Assembly (NCBI RefSeq): GCF_035989305.1
Contig: NZ_CP108514.1
Span: forward strand, 6,118,501 to 6,182,500
DNA: 64,000 nucleotides
Reading direction: 5' to 3'
From: Streptomyces sp. NBC_01233
GTDB lineage: Bacteria > Actinomycetota > Actinomycetes > Streptomycetales > Streptomycetaceae
Program-made: the position numbers and the translations under genes
Shown here: positions 19,025 through 27,633 of the stretch, piece after piece
Numbering within the stretch: position 1 is the stretch's first letter
How the letters are laid out: the number at the start of each line of letters is the position of its first letter
Notes under the pieces: model-generated
Database searches by the model: none
The model's input: only the letters and a program-made list of their open reading frames with translations
Told to the model about the DNA's origin: nothing

Positions 19025-20146
19025 TCAACACGGAGCCTGCGAGCTGCCCGGAAGCGTGACGAGGATGCGGCAGCCGCGTGACGATTCGGCCACTCCGATC
19101 CGCCCGCCGTGCAGCTCCACGGCCCAGCGGGCGATCGCCAGCCCCAGTCCGGTGCCGCCGTCGCCCCCGCGGGCGCTGCCCCGGTTGAACCGCTCGAAGA
19201 CCCGGTGGCGCTCCGCCTCCGGGATGCCGGGTCCTTCGTCCCGTACCTCCAGGACCAGGCCACCGGGCGCGTCGCCGGCCCGGGCGCGGACCGTGACCCG
19301 GCCGTGCGGGGGGCTGTGCTTGACCGCGTTGTCGATCAGGTTCGCCACCACCTGGTGCAGGCGCTCGTTGTCCGCGTACGCCCACAGCTCGGGCGGGAAG
19401 ACGTCCAGGTGCAGGTGCACGTCGTTGCGGGTGTGCCCGCCCGAGCCGGAGAGCAGCCCCGGCCGGCCGGCGGCCGCCAGCCGCGACTCCTTCAGCACCC
19501 CCGACAGGTACGGCCACACCTCGAAGCGGCGGGCGCGCAGCGGGACCACGCCGTTGTCCACCCGGGACAGGTCCAGCAGGGTCTCCACGAGCCCGCCGAG
19601 GCGCTCGGTCTGCTTCAGCATCGTGCGCATGGTCTCGGGATCGGCGGCCGAGACCCCGTCCACCACGTTCTCCAGCACGGCCCGCAGCGCGGCGATCGGC
19701 GTGCGCAGCTCGTGCGAGACGTTGGCGACCAGCTCCTTGCGGTGCCGGTCCACGGCCTCCAGGTCGTCCGCCATCAGGTTGATGGTGGAGGCCAGGTCGC
19801 CCAGCTCGTCGCGGCGCCCCGCCCCGCGCACCCGCCGGGTGTAGTCGCCGTGGGATATCGCCCGGGCCACCGTCGTCATGTCGTCCAGCGGGGCCGTCAG
19901 GCTGTGCGCCACGAACTGCGTGATCAGCATCGAGGCGATCACCGAGAAGACCGTGATGAAGCGCAGCTCGGTGTCGGTGCGCAGGGCCACCAGCAGCAGG
20001 CCGGTCGTGATGAAGACCGAGACCACCACGAGCGTGCCCAGCTTGGTCTTGATCGAGAACGGCGAGAAGGGCCGCAGCCCCCCGGCGGGCCGCTGCCGCT
20101 GCCGCTGCCTTTGCCGCTGCCTCGGTCCGGTCGGCGGGCCGTTCAT
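19025..20146 (-). CDS. Sensor histidine kinase
   Basis: A 373-aa membrane kinase. A Gln/Arg-rich N-terminus (RQRQRQRQRQR) precedes two adjacent hydrophobic helices (about 30-75) with almost no extracytoplasmic loop, so it may sense within the membrane. A HAMP domain (AHSLTAPLDDM to NLMADDL) leads to the H-box NVSHELRTPIAALRAV, N-box NLIDNAVKHS, G1 DEGPGIP and G2 GGTGLGLAIA. Its start overlaps the response-regulator stop (ATGA), so they form one transcript. The signal is unknown. The poly Gln-Arg run is encoded by a short GCCGCT/TGCCGC repeat on the plus strand. Confidence 0.92.
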   Translation of the reverse strand: MNGPPTGPRQRQRQRQRQRPAGGLRPFSPFSIKTKLGTLVVVSVFITTGLLLVALRTDTELRFITVFSVIASMLITQFVAHSLTAPLDDMTTVARAISHGDYTRRVRGAGRRDELGDLASTINLMADDLEAVDRHRKELVANVSHELRTPIAALRAVLENVVDGVSAADPETMRTMLKQTERLGGLVETLLDLSRVDNGVVPLRARRFEVWPYLSGVLKESRLAAAGRPGLLSGSGGHTRNDVHLHLDVFPPELWAYADNERLHQVVANLIDNAVKHSPPHGRVTVRARAGDAPGGLVLEVRDEGPGIPEAERHRVFERFNRGSARGGDGGTGLGLAIARWAVELHGGRIGVAESSRGCRILVTLPGSSQAPC

Positions 20147-20883
20147 GGCTGGGCCGGGGTCTCCAGGGCGTACCCGACGCCGTGGACCGTACGGATCCGC
20201 TCCGCGCCGATCTTGCGCCGCAGGGCCTTGATGTGGCTGTCGACGGTACGGGTCCCGGACGCGTCGGCCCAGTCCCACACCTCGGCCAGCAGCTGCTCCC
20301 GGGAGAGCACCGCCCGCGGGGTACCGGCCAGGCACACCAGCAGGTCGAACTCGGTCGGCGTCAGGTGCACGTCCTCGGTCTGCACCCGGACCCGGCGCTG
20401 CGCGTGGTCGATCTCCAGATCGCCCAGGCGCAGGGTGGCCCCGCGCGGGGTGTGCGCGGCGATCGTGGCCCGCTCCACGCGGCGCAGCAGCACGTGGACC
20501 CGTGCGGCGAGCTCGCGCATCGAGAACGGCTTCGTCATGTAGTCGTCCGCGCCGACCCCGAGCCCCACCAGCAGGTCGGTCTCGTCGTCCCGCGCGGTGA
20601 GCATCAGCACCGGGACCGGCCGCTGCGCCTGGACCCGGCGGCAGACCTCCAGCCCGTCGAAGCCGGGCAGCATGACGTCCAGGACCAGCAGCTCCGGCAG
20701 CCAGCTCTCGGCCGCGGCGACGGCGGCAGGGCCGTCCGCAGCCGTCTGCACCTGGAAGCCCTCGGCGCGCAGGCGGGCCGCGATGGCCTCGGCGATGGTG
20801 TGGTCGTCCTCGACGACGAGCACACGCCGCTGGGCGCCGGGTGTCGCCGCGGCGCCGTTGTGTGTGGTGTGTGTCTGTTCCAT
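20143..20883 (-). CDS. OmpR-family response regulator
   Basis: A 246-aa regulator. The receiver domain (18-135) has the acidic pair VVEDD, phospho-acceptor Asp in VLDVMLPG, Thr in LTARDD and Lys in MTKPF. The winged-helix output domain (150-240) ends with DSHIKALRRKIG and VHGVGYALE. It is the first gene of the operon with the kinase. The start at 20883 (MEQTHTTHNG) is the first good ATG; a shorter start just before VLVVEDD is possible but lacks a ribosome site. Downstream-gene coupling is by ATGA overlap. Confidence 0.93.
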   Translation of the reverse strand: MEQTHTTHNGAAATPGAQRRVLVVEDDHTIAEAIAARLRAEGFQVQTAADGPAAVAAAESWLPELLVLDVMLPGFDGLEVCRRVQAQRPVPVLMLTARDDETDLLVGLGVGADDYMTKPFSMRELAARVHVLLRRVERATIAAHTPRGATLRLGDLEIDHAQRRVRVQTEDVHLTPTEFDLLVCLAGTPRAVLSREQLLAEVWDWADASGTRTVDSHIKALRRKIGAERIRTVHGVGYALETPAQP

Positions 20884-21001
20884 TTCCGCCCCTGAAGATC
20901 CCGCGTGAATGGGGTGCAGCGTAGAGGAGGCACCGGCCTGCGGCTACGTGGGGTTCGGACATGGCATATGTGCTGGAGCAGCGTAAGCGGAATGATATGT
21001 A

Positions 21002-21036
21002 CCGGGTGCCGGACCCCCCACGGGCCCGGCACCCGG
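21002..21036 (-). terminator. Terminator downstream of the GH3 gene
   Basis: Perfect 11-bp inverted repeat CCGGGTGCCGG/CCGGCACCCGG with a 13-nt loop, 40 bp beyond the stop of the minus-strand glycosidase and upstream of the response regulator. Confidence 0.7.
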
Positions 21037-21075
21037 CGGGCGGGACCGGTCAGGTGCCCCGCCGTCTGCGGCCCT

Positions 21076-22833
21076 CTACAGGGTCAGTCCGTGCCCGTAC
21101 GGGAAGACCGGGTCGTGGGTGTCGTTCGGCACATCGGGGCGGGAGGCCGCGACCGCTTCCATCGAGCGCGGGAGCTCGAAGGGGAGGCGGCCCGCGGGGA
21201 CGGCGCGGCCGAAGGCCACGTCCAGCAGGGCGGCGTCCGAGGCGCCGTAGTCGGCGATCAGGGCGGCCGCGCGTTCGGCGATCTCCGGGATGACGGCGGC
21301 CCGCTCCAGGTTGATGCAGACCAGGGTCGGGACCCGGTCCAGGAGGGCCAGGATCTCGGCCAGCTCCGGCTCGGGGAAGGCCAGCGAGCCCGAGTGGAAG
21401 AAGGATTCGAAGAGGTTCTCCCGGGGCTCGTACGGGGTCCGCAGGCGGAGGACGGCCAGGTCCGCGTCGGCGGGTCCGCCGACCACCTCGCCGTACCCGG
21501 CGGCCACCGCCTCGTCCACGCCCCGCACGTACAGCCTGGGCCGCCCGCTCAGCGGCAGCCGGCCGTCCGGATTGGTGAGGACGGTCAGGGGGCGGCGCTG
21601 GGCCGCGGCGCCCATGGCCGCGAAGTCGGCCCGGCCCACGGTCTCGGCCGCCGCGTCGGGGTCCACGTACGGGTTCTCGAACAGGCCGAGCGTGAACTTC
21701 TCGCGCAGCAGCCGGCGTACGGACTCGTCGATCCGGGACTCGGCGACGCGGCCCGAGCGGACCAGCTCCACGATGACCTCCGGGCACTGCTCGCCGCCGA
21801 ACTGGTCGCAGCCGGCCTCCAGGGCGCGGGCCGCCCGCTCGGCCACGCTCAGGTGCTCCACGCCCCAGGCGCGCGCCGGATGCACCTGCCCGAAGATCGT
21901 CGCGTCGTTGAGCAGCCCCCAGTCGGTGCAGACGATGCCGTCGAAGCCGAGCTCCTCCCGGAGCAGGCCGGTGACCACGCCCTTGCTGAAGCCGAAGCCG
22001 ACCTCCTCCCAGTCGGTGCCCATCGGCTGGCCGTAGTACGGCATCATCTGCGCGCACCCGGCGGCTATCGCGGCCTTGAACGGCTCCAGGTGGTGCTCGC
22101 GCATGCCGCCCGGGTAGACCTGCTCCTTGCCGTGTGCGAAGTGAGGGTCCTCGCCGTCCTTCTGGGGGCCGCCGCCGGGGAAGTGCTTGACCATGGCGGA
22201 CACCGATCCGGGGCCGAGGGCCGGGCCCTGGAGGCCGCGTACGTACGCCTGGACGAGCCGGCCGGTCAGGTCGGCGTCGGAGCCGAAGGTGCCGGTCTGG
22301 CGGGCCCAGCGGGGCTCGGTGGCCAGGTCGATCTGCGGGTGCAGGGCGACGCGGAAGCCGACGGCGAGGTACTCGCGGCGGACGGTGTCGGCGAACCGGT
22401 GGACGAGCTCGGGATCACCGATCGCGGCCAGGCCCAGGGCCTCCGGCCAGGCGGAGAAGGCGCCGGCGTTGAAGGATGCGCCGATGTTGTCGGTGAAGGC
22501 GTGGCGCGGGTCGGTCGAGAGGGTGACCGGGATGCCGAGGCGGGTGGCCGCGGCCATCTCCTGGACGGCGTTCTGCCACCGGGCCATCTCGAAGGCCCCG
22601 TAGGTGCCGAGCAGGTTGAAGTGCGACAGGTTGCGGTCCTCGACCAGCTCGGGCGTGGTGAAGGGGAGCATCGAGCCGTCGGTCTCGGTGACGGGGCTGC
22701 CGTCCGCGTTCATCATCAGCATCGAGTGGAAGAGCTGGCCGGCCTTCTCTTCCAGCGTCATCCGGGAGAGCAGATCGGCCACGCGCCGGTCGACGGGGAG
22801 GGAGGCGTCCTGGTACTCGGGGACTGCGTTCAC
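21076..22833 (-). CDS. Glycoside hydrolase family 3 protein
   Basis: A 585-aa GH3 enzyme with an N-terminal TIM-barrel (residues about 10-400: MTLEEKAGQLFH, TDPRHAFTD, VKHFPGGGP) and a C-terminal alpha/beta sandwich. The nucleophile is Asp in GFDGIVCTDWG. GH3 enzymes release beta-linked sugars (glucosides, xylosides or N-acetylglucosamine); the sequence does not settle the substrate. There is no signal peptide, so it is probably cytoplasmic and acts on imported oligosaccharides. The GTG at 22833 has CAGGAG 7 nt upstream. It is divergent from a TetR gene across a palindrome that may regulate both. Confidence 0.9.
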   Translation of the reverse strand: MNAVPEYQDASLPVDRRVADLLSRMTLEEKAGQLFHSMLMMNADGSPVTETDGSMLPFTTPELVEDRNLSHFNLLGTYGAFEMARWQNAVQEMAAATRLGIPVTLSTDPRHAFTDNIGASFNAGAFSAWPEALGLAAIGDPELVHRFADTVRREYLAVGFRVALHPQIDLATEPRWARQTGTFGSDADLTGRLVQAYVRGLQGPALGPGSVSAMVKHFPGGGPQKDGEDPHFAHGKEQVYPGGMREHHLEPFKAAIAAGCAQMMPYYGQPMGTDWEEVGFGFSKGVVTGLLREELGFDGIVCTDWGLLNDATIFGQVHPARAWGVEHLSVAERAARALEAGCDQFGGEQCPEVIVELVRSGRVAESRIDESVRRLLREKFTLGLFENPYVDPDAAAETVGRADFAAMGAAAQRRPLTVLTNPDGRLPLSGRPRLYVRGVDEAVAAGYGEVVGGPADADLAVLRLRTPYEPRENLFESFFHSGSLAFPEPELAEILALLDRVPTLVCINLERAAVIPEIAERAAALIADYGASDAALLDVAFGRAVPAGRLPFELPRSMEAVAASRPDVPNDTHDPVFPYGHGLTL

Positions 22834-22894
22834 GGCGGGGCTCCTGGACTGCGTGACCGGGCGGATCGGCGGCGTGGGCGTCACGGTAGAGCCG

Positions 22895-22918
22895 AAAACC
22901 TTGTGCCCGATAGGTTTT
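22895..22918. promoter_or_regulatory. Operator-like inverted repeat between GH3 and TetR genes
   Basis: AAAACCT and AGGTTTT, 7-bp perfect arms around a 10-bp spacer, form an AT-rich island in the 147-bp divergent intergenic region. Position and symmetry fit a TetR-family operator controlling both genes; binding is inferred. Confidence 0.55.
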
Positions 22919-22980
22919 TGAAAAGTGACCTGGATCACCCTCCGTGAGGGCCGGGAGGGGCGGCGTCTAGGGTGGTGCGC

Positions 22981-23646
22981 ATGGCACGGGACACGGGGCG
23001 AGCGGCTCCGAAGGGCGCCGGGCGCGGGACCTACGCCGTGGGCGACGCCCGCCGGCAGAAGATCCTCGACACCGCGGTCGAGCACTTCGCACAGTGGGGC
23101 TTCCACGCCTCCTCGCTGGCCCGGATCTCGGCCGGCTGCGGGATCACCCAGGGCGGGCTGCTGCACCACTTCCGCGGCAAGGAGGACCTGCTGCTGTCGG
23201 TGCTCGCACAGAGCGAGCGGCACGACGTGGAGCGCCTCTTCGGCGAACCCGCCGCGTCGGTCGCCGCGTACTTCACCACCCTCGTGGGCCTCGCCGCGGA
23301 CAACGAGCGGCGGCCCGGGATCGTCCGGATGTTCAACACCCTGGTCGGCGAGGCCGCCGATCCCGGACATCCCGCCCACGCGTACTTCGAGCAGCGCTAC
23401 GCCCGGGTGATCGGCCACACCGTCGACGTGCTGGAGGCGGGCGTCGCGCGCGGCGAACTGCGCCCGGACGCCGACTGCGAGGCCGCCGGGCGGGAGATCA
23501 CCGCCGTCATGGACGGCCTGCAGATCCAGTGGGTGCTGGCGCCCGGGAACGTGGACATGCCGGCCCGGCTGCGCGGGTTCCTGGACCGGCTGCTGCGGGA
23601 GCTCTCGGCCTCGGGGACGGGCCTGCCGGCCCCGGCCGCGCCCTAG
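22981..23646 (+). CDS. TetR-family transcriptional regulator
   Basis: A 221-aa regulator. The helix-turn-helix is at about residues 20-65 (RQKILDTAVEHFAQWGFHASSLARISAGCGITQGGLLHHF in outline), followed by GKEDLLLSV and an all-helical ligand domain (70-200) with a TetR_C_6-like character. ATG 22981 has TAGGG 8 nt upstream; GTG codons at 22972 and 22975 are possible alternatives. It is divergently transcribed from the GH3 glycosidase, so the glycosidase or its substrate is the likely regulon (inference). Confidence 0.9.
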   Translation: MARDTGRAAPKGAGRGTYAVGDARRQKILDTAVEHFAQWGFHASSLARISAGCGITQGGLLHHFRGKEDLLLSVLAQSERHDVERLFGEPAASVAAYFTTLVGLAADNERRPGIVRMFNTLVGEAADPGHPAHAYFEQRYARVIGHTVDVLEAGVARGELRPDADCEAAGREITAVMDGLQIQWVLAPGNVDMPARLRGFLDRLLRELSASGTGLPAPAAP

Positions 23647-23673
23647 GCCCCGGTTGTCCCTGGCCCGGGTGTC

Positions 23674-24216
23674 CTAGCCGGCCGTGAAGGAGGGCAGCGC
23701 GTCCACCACCTTCGTCAGGGCCGGCGGCAGGGAGCCCTGGTCGCCCGCCACCTCGTAGCCGCCGTGTGCGAACGCGTAGTGGTACCCGTCGTAGATCGTG
23801 GGGCCGCCGGTGGCGATCCTGGGCAGGTGGGCGAAGTCCGCCTCCTGGAGGGCGGTGCGCAAGGTGGCGAGCCCGGCCTCCGGCATCGTGCCGGTGCGCT
23901 GCTGCTTCGCCTTGGCGTCCAGCAGGGTCCAGGAGCCGTCGCCCTTGACGATGAGGGTGTGGGTCTGGCCGGCGAAGCCACCGCTGCGGGTGACGCGGAC
24001 CAGGGTCTCGCCGGGGGCGGGGAGCCGGCCGGCCGTGGGGCTCGCGGTGGGGCCGGGGCCCGTTCCAGAGTCGGGGGCGCTCCCGGTCGGGCCCGGGCCC
24101 GACGCCGTGGAGGCCTTCGGGGGCGTGTCGTCGTTGTCCGCGGAGGCGGACGGTCCGCACCCCGTCAGCAGCGCCGCACCCAGCACCAAGGCCGCCACCG
24201 CTCGGAACGTGCGCAC
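23674..24216 (-). CDS. Putative lipoprotein
   Basis: A 180-aa secreted lipoprotein. The signal peptide with lipobox LLTGC at about residues 15-20 is followed by a flexible Ser/Pro/Gly/Thr linker (25-65) and a globular domain (70-180) with GETLVRVTRSGGFAGQTHTL and YDGYHYAFAHGGYEV. This resembles the small lipoproteins whose domain is annotated protealysin-inhibitor-like (emfourin) in Streptomyces; that assignment is tentative. The GTG at 24216 is chosen because GGAGG lies 5 nt upstream. It is divergent from the glycosyltransferase with only 36 bp between. Confidence 0.78.
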   Translation of the reverse strand: MRTFRAVAALVLGAALLTGCGPSASADNDDTPPKASTASGPGPTGSAPDSGTGPGPTASPTAGRLPAPGETLVRVTRSGGFAGQTHTLIVKGDGSWTLLDAKAKQQRTGTMPEAGLATLRTALQEADFAHLPRIATGGPTIYDGYHYAFAHGGYEVAGDQGSLPPALTKVVDALPSFTAG

Positions 24217-24252
24217 ACCCACCTCCGCAGTCACACCGGTCCAACCCCGAGT

Positions 24253-25635
24253 ATGGAGTCCGCACACCCGTTCCGACAGCCCACGGAGGCCGACATCAGC
24301 CGGATCGCCCCCTGGCGACTGCTGCCGCCGCTGCTCGCCGTGGCCCTCGGCCTCTGGGGCCTGGAGCGGAGCGCCAGCATGTGGCGCGACGAGTCCGTCA
24401 CCTGGCAGGTGGCCCACCGGCCGCTCGGCGGGATCCGGGAGTTGCTGGGCGGGGTCGACGCCGTCCACGGCCTGTACTACCTGCTCATGCACGGCGTGTT
24501 CCAGCTCTGGGACGGCGGCCTGTGGGCGCTGCGGCTGCCCTCCGTCGCCGCCACCGCGCTCGCGGCCGCCGGGGTGGCCGCAGTCGCCCACCGGCTGGTG
24601 GGCGAGCGGGCCGCGCTGATCGCCGGCTGCGTGTACGCCGTCCTCCCGCCCGTGCAGATGTACGCCCAGGAGGGGCGCTCCTACGCCCTGGTCGCGGCCG
24701 CCGTGGTGTGGGCGACCTACCTGATGCTGCGCGAGCGGTGGGTGGCGTACACGGTGGTGCTGCTGCTCGGCTGCTGGCTGCACGAGTTCGCCGTACTGGC
24801 CCTGCTCGCCCACGCCTTCACCGCGGGGCGCTCGCGCGGCTGGCGGTGGAGCGCCGCGGCCGTGGTCGTCCTGCTGCTGCCGCTGGCCGTGGTGAGCGCC
24901 CGGCAGGCCGAGCAGCAGCTCGGCTGGCTCGGCCGGCCGAGCTGGCAGGACTGGGCGGCGTACGGGGTGGTGGGCGGCGCGGCCCTGCTGCTCGCGCGGG
25001 GGGCCGCGAAGGACCTCGTTCGGGTGGCGCTTCCCCTCACCCTGCTGCCGCCCGGGCTGCTGATGGTGATCTCCCTGCTGCACCCCTGGTACGTCGACCG
25101 GTACGTGCTCTACGCGCTGGCCGGACCCGCCCTGCTGGCCGGGGCCCGGCTGGCGGCGGCCCGCGGGTGGTGGCCGTGGGTGCTGGCCGGGGCGCTGCTC
25201 GTGCCGTTCGGGATCTGGTCGGTGTGGCTCCGTACGCCGGAAAGCCGCAAGGACGACGTCCTCGCGGTGGCCGCCGCGGTCCGGGAGCGGGCCCGGCCGG
25301 GGGACGCGGTGGTGTTCATGCCCTCGCGCCGGCGCGAGTGGCTGCTCTCCTCGCCCGGGGCCTACGCGGAACTGCGCGACGTGGCCCTGGACCGGACCCC
25401 GGCCGCTTCGCACAGCCTCCAGGGCACCGAGCTGTCCCCGGACCGGATCCGCTCGGCCCTGCTCGCCTCACCGCGGGTGATCGCCCTGCTGGACCCGCCC
25501 GGTCAGCCCCTGGACCCGTACCCGCGGGAGGCGGCCAAGCGGGAGACCCTGGCCACCCGGTTCGAACTGTGCTCGATGACCGCCGTCCGCGGAGCCCGCA
25601 TCGCGGTCTACGCCCACCGGGGCGCATGCCGCTGA
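24253..25635 (+). CDS. GT-C type (family 39-like) membrane glycosyltransferase
   Basis: A 460-aa polytopic membrane protein with about nine or ten hydrophobic segments. The first periplasmic loop holds the acidic pair MWRDESVTW, the Asp-Glu signature of GT-C polyprenyl-phosphate-dependent transferases, and AQEGRSYAL is the second conserved loop motif. After the last helix (about residue 325) a soluble region with PGDAVVFMPSRRREWLL follows. It likely transfers a sugar from a polyprenyl-phosphate donor to an extracellular acceptor. The start at 24253 lies 36 bp from the divergent lipoprotein start; its ribosome site is weak. Confidence 0.82.
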   Translation: MESAHPFRQPTEADISRIAPWRLLPPLLAVALGLWGLERSASMWRDESVTWQVAHRPLGGIRELLGGVDAVHGLYYLLMHGVFQLWDGGLWALRLPSVAATALAAAGVAAVAHRLVGERAALIAGCVYAVLPPVQMYAQEGRSYALVAAAVVWATYLMLRERWVAYTVVLLLGCWLHEFAVLALLAHAFTAGRSRGWRWSAAAVVVLLLPLAVVSARQAEQQLGWLGRPSWQDWAAYGVVGGAALLLARGAAKDLVRVALPLTLLPPGLLMVISLLHPWYVDRYVLYALAGPALLAGARLAAARGWWPWVLAGALLVPFGIWSVWLRTPESRKDDVLAVAAAVRERARPGDAVVFMPSRRREWLLSSPGAYAELRDVALDRTPAASHSLQGTELSPDRIRSALLASPRVIALLDPPGQPLDPYPREAAKRETLATRFELCSMTAVRGARIAVYAHRGACR

Positions 25636-25705
25636 CCCGCCCGGCCGGCGCTCCGGGCGGCGCAGGAGGATGGGGCGACCCGCGTCGCCCAGCCGGAGGT
25701 GCCGA

Positions 25706-26752
25706 ATGCCCACGCCCCACAACGCCACGCCCCAGGAGCCCGTGCCCGCAGCGGTGGGCGAACCGGCACCGGGAGAACAGGCGGCCGGCGAACCGGCGGG
25801 ACCGCTCGCCGGAGCGCTGCGCGGGTCGGGGACCGGGGCATGGGCCGGGGCATGGGCCGGGCCGGAGGTTGGACTGCTGCCCGGGCCGGAGGCCGAACCG
25901 CTGCCCGGGGCGCTCGTCGGGGCGGACTGGCTGGGCGGGCGGCTCGGGGCGGCCGGGCTGGTGGTTCTCGATGCGTCCGTCGGTGCCCACCGGGGTGCGG
26001 AGCGTCGAATTCCGGGGGCTCGGCCCTTCGACCTCGACGGCGCCCTGTCCGACCACGAGGCCCCCGCCCCGCACACCATGCCCGGGGTCCGGGAGTTCGC
26101 CGGGGCCATGGGGGCGCTCGGGGTCTCCGACTCGGACACCGTCGTCGTCTATGACGGCGCCGGGATCTACTCCAGTGCCCGCGCCTGGTGGATGCTGCGC
26201 GCCATGGGCTTCGACCGGGTCGCCGTCCTCGACGGTGGACTGCCCGCCTGGACCGCCGCCGGCCTGCCCGTCGAGGACACCGGCCCGGCCTACGAGGGCC
26301 CGCGCGGCTCCTTCACCGCACGGCCCCGTCCCGGGCTGCTGGTCGGCGGCGAGGCCGTCGCCGCGGCCCTGGCCGATCCGGCCGCGGCCGTCGTCGACGC
26401 CCGCACCCGCGGACGCTTCGCCGGTACCGCCCCCGAGCCCCGCCCGGGCCTGCGCGGCGGGCACATGCCCGGCGCGGTCAACCTGCCGTTCGGCGAACTC
26501 CAGGACCCCGACGGCCTGATGCGCCCGGCCGGGGAGCTCCGCGCGGCCTTCGAGGAGGTCGCGGGCGGGCGCGAACGCCTCTACTTCAGCTGCGGCTCCG
26601 GGGTGACCGCCTGCGTGCTGGCCCTCGGCGCCGACCTCGCCGGATACGAGGAGCTGGCCGTGTACGACGGCTCCTGGAGCGAGTGGGGCATGCCCTCGCC
26701 GCTGCGCCCGGTCGCGACCGGCCCGGGCAGGGCCCTCCCGGCTGCGGGCTGA
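25706..26752 (+). CDS. Rhodanese-domain sulfurtransferase
   Basis: A 348-aa tandem-rhodanese protein. An unusually long Pro/Gly/Glu-rich N-terminal extension (about 1-75, with GTGAWAGAWAGPE) precedes an inactive first rhodanese domain (80-200) and an active second (210-340) with catalytic Cys296 in CGSGVTA, the loop form of mercaptopyruvate sulfurtransferases, and GSWSEWG. It should move sulfane sulfur to thiol or cyanide acceptors. ATG 25706 has GGAGG 7 nt upstream. Its TGA sits inside the 14-bp palindrome GGGCTGATCAGCCC (26746-26759), which also contains the stop of the convergent WXG gene. Confidence 0.9.
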   Translation: MPTPHNATPQEPVPAAVGEPAPGEQAAGEPAGPLAGALRGSGTGAWAGAWAGPEVGLLPGPEAEPLPGALVGADWLGGRLGAAGLVVLDASVGAHRGAERRIPGARPFDLDGALSDHEAPAPHTMPGVREFAGAMGALGVSDSDTVVVYDGAGIYSSARAWWMLRAMGFDRVAVLDGGLPAWTAAGLPVEDTGPAYEGPRGSFTARPRPGLLVGGEAVAAALADPAAAVVDARTRGRFAGTAPEPRPGLRGGHMPGAVNLPFGELQDPDGLMRPAGELRAAFEEVAGGRERLYFSCGSGVTACVLALGADLAGYEELAVYDGSWSEWGMPSPLRPVATGPGRALPAAG

Positions 26753-27037
26753 TCAGCCCCACCTACCGGCGTTCTTCTTCTCGGCGGCCTGGTAGTTCTC
26801 CGCCGCCTGCCCGAGCGCCTGCTGGGTCGCGCTGACGATCCGGTGCAGTTGCTGCGTGCTCGTCTCCCAGTCCTTCTGTACTCGCTGCCAGGACTCCGAA
26901 GCCTCGCCCTCACAGCCGGCCGCGAGCTTGGCGACGAGGGACTTCATGTCGTCGAGTTCGGTCCGGAGCCTGGTCGCCGTGCCCTGGACGTCGGACCGGG
27001 TGGACTGCAGCTGCGCGAAGGTGACTCGGATGGTCAT
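26753..27037 (-). CDS. WXG100-family (Esx-like) protein, atypical motif
   Basis: A 94-aa helical-hairpin protein (MTIRVTFAQLQST...). The turn reads ESW50-Q-R, so the Gly of the WXG motif is replaced by Arg. The C-terminal helix has YQAAEKKNAG rather than a clear YxxxD/E export signal. It probably forms a heterodimer with the WXG protein encoded 100 bp upstream, as Esx pairs do in type VII secretion. No EccC, EccD or EccB genes are in the window, so the pair is detached from a core secretion locus. The ATG at 27037 follows AGGGAAACCCG. Confidence 0.82.
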   Translation of the reverse strand: MTIRVTFAQLQSTRSDVQGTATRLRTELDDMKSLVAKLAAGCEGEASESWQRVQKDWETSTQQLHRIVSATQQALGQAAENYQAAEKKNAGRWG

Positions 27038-27137
27038 CGGGTTTCCCTGGATCTCTCGTCGGCGGGTGCGGGTCAGCCGAGCCGGCTGGTGTGGGAGGGG
27101 ATGCAGGACCGGGCGGTCCGGTCCTGGCGGCCGCGGT

Positions 27138-27380
27138 TCAGCCGGCCTCCTTGAGGTTCTCCCCGACCGTCCGGAGGGAGCCCTGGATCTTCGTGCCGTT
27201 GGAGTGGATCTGCTCGGCGAGACTCTGGAAGGCCTTCGCGGCATCGCCCTGCCACTGGTTCCCGATCGCCTGGACCGAGCCCTGCAGGTGTGCGAACAGG
27301 CCGTTGATGTTCTGCGCGGCCTGATCCACCTTCTGTGCGCTTGCGGAGGGTTCCTCGGGAGAGCGCGCGTATCCGGACAT
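27138..27380 (-). CDS. WXG100-family (Esx-like) protein
   Basis: An 80-aa helical hairpin with a canonical W43-Q-G45 turn in GNQWQGDAA. Upstream gene of the Esx-like pair, with a strong AGGAGGT site 7 nt before ATG 27380; an upstream longer frame lacks this. The product is expected to be exported as a dimer by a type VII system located elsewhere on the chromosome (family knowledge plus inference). The region from 27381 to 27633 holds the divergent promoters of this pair and the DUF4097 gene; I see no clear boxes. Confidence 0.88.
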   Translation of the reverse strand: MSGYARSPEEPSASAQKVDQAAQNINGLFAHLQGSVQAIGNQWQGDAAKAFQSLAEQIHSNGTKIQGSLRTVGENLKEAG

Positions 27381-27633
27381 GCCGTCAACCTCCTGTGCGA
27401 GCCGTCGTTGCAGGGCGCGGGACGGCCGTACCAGGGCCCCCGCGCCGGGCGCCGGACGGCGCCAAACGGAATTCAGCCCGGCGAAAACCCCAAATACGAC
27501 CGTGATCACCTGTTCGGTACATGTCCCATCCTTTCGTGCGACCCCGCCCCGGGGCCCGACCGGGGGTTAACCCCACCCGGGTCCGGGTACCGGCCCCATC
27601 GGCCGGGCGGCGGTGCCGCGCGAGGATCGGTCC

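Noticed and set aside
26746..26759. 14-bp palindrome GGGCTGATCAGCCC as a terminator
   Set aside because: There is no loop, so an RNA hairpin would be short and unstable; it simply contains both convergent stop codons.
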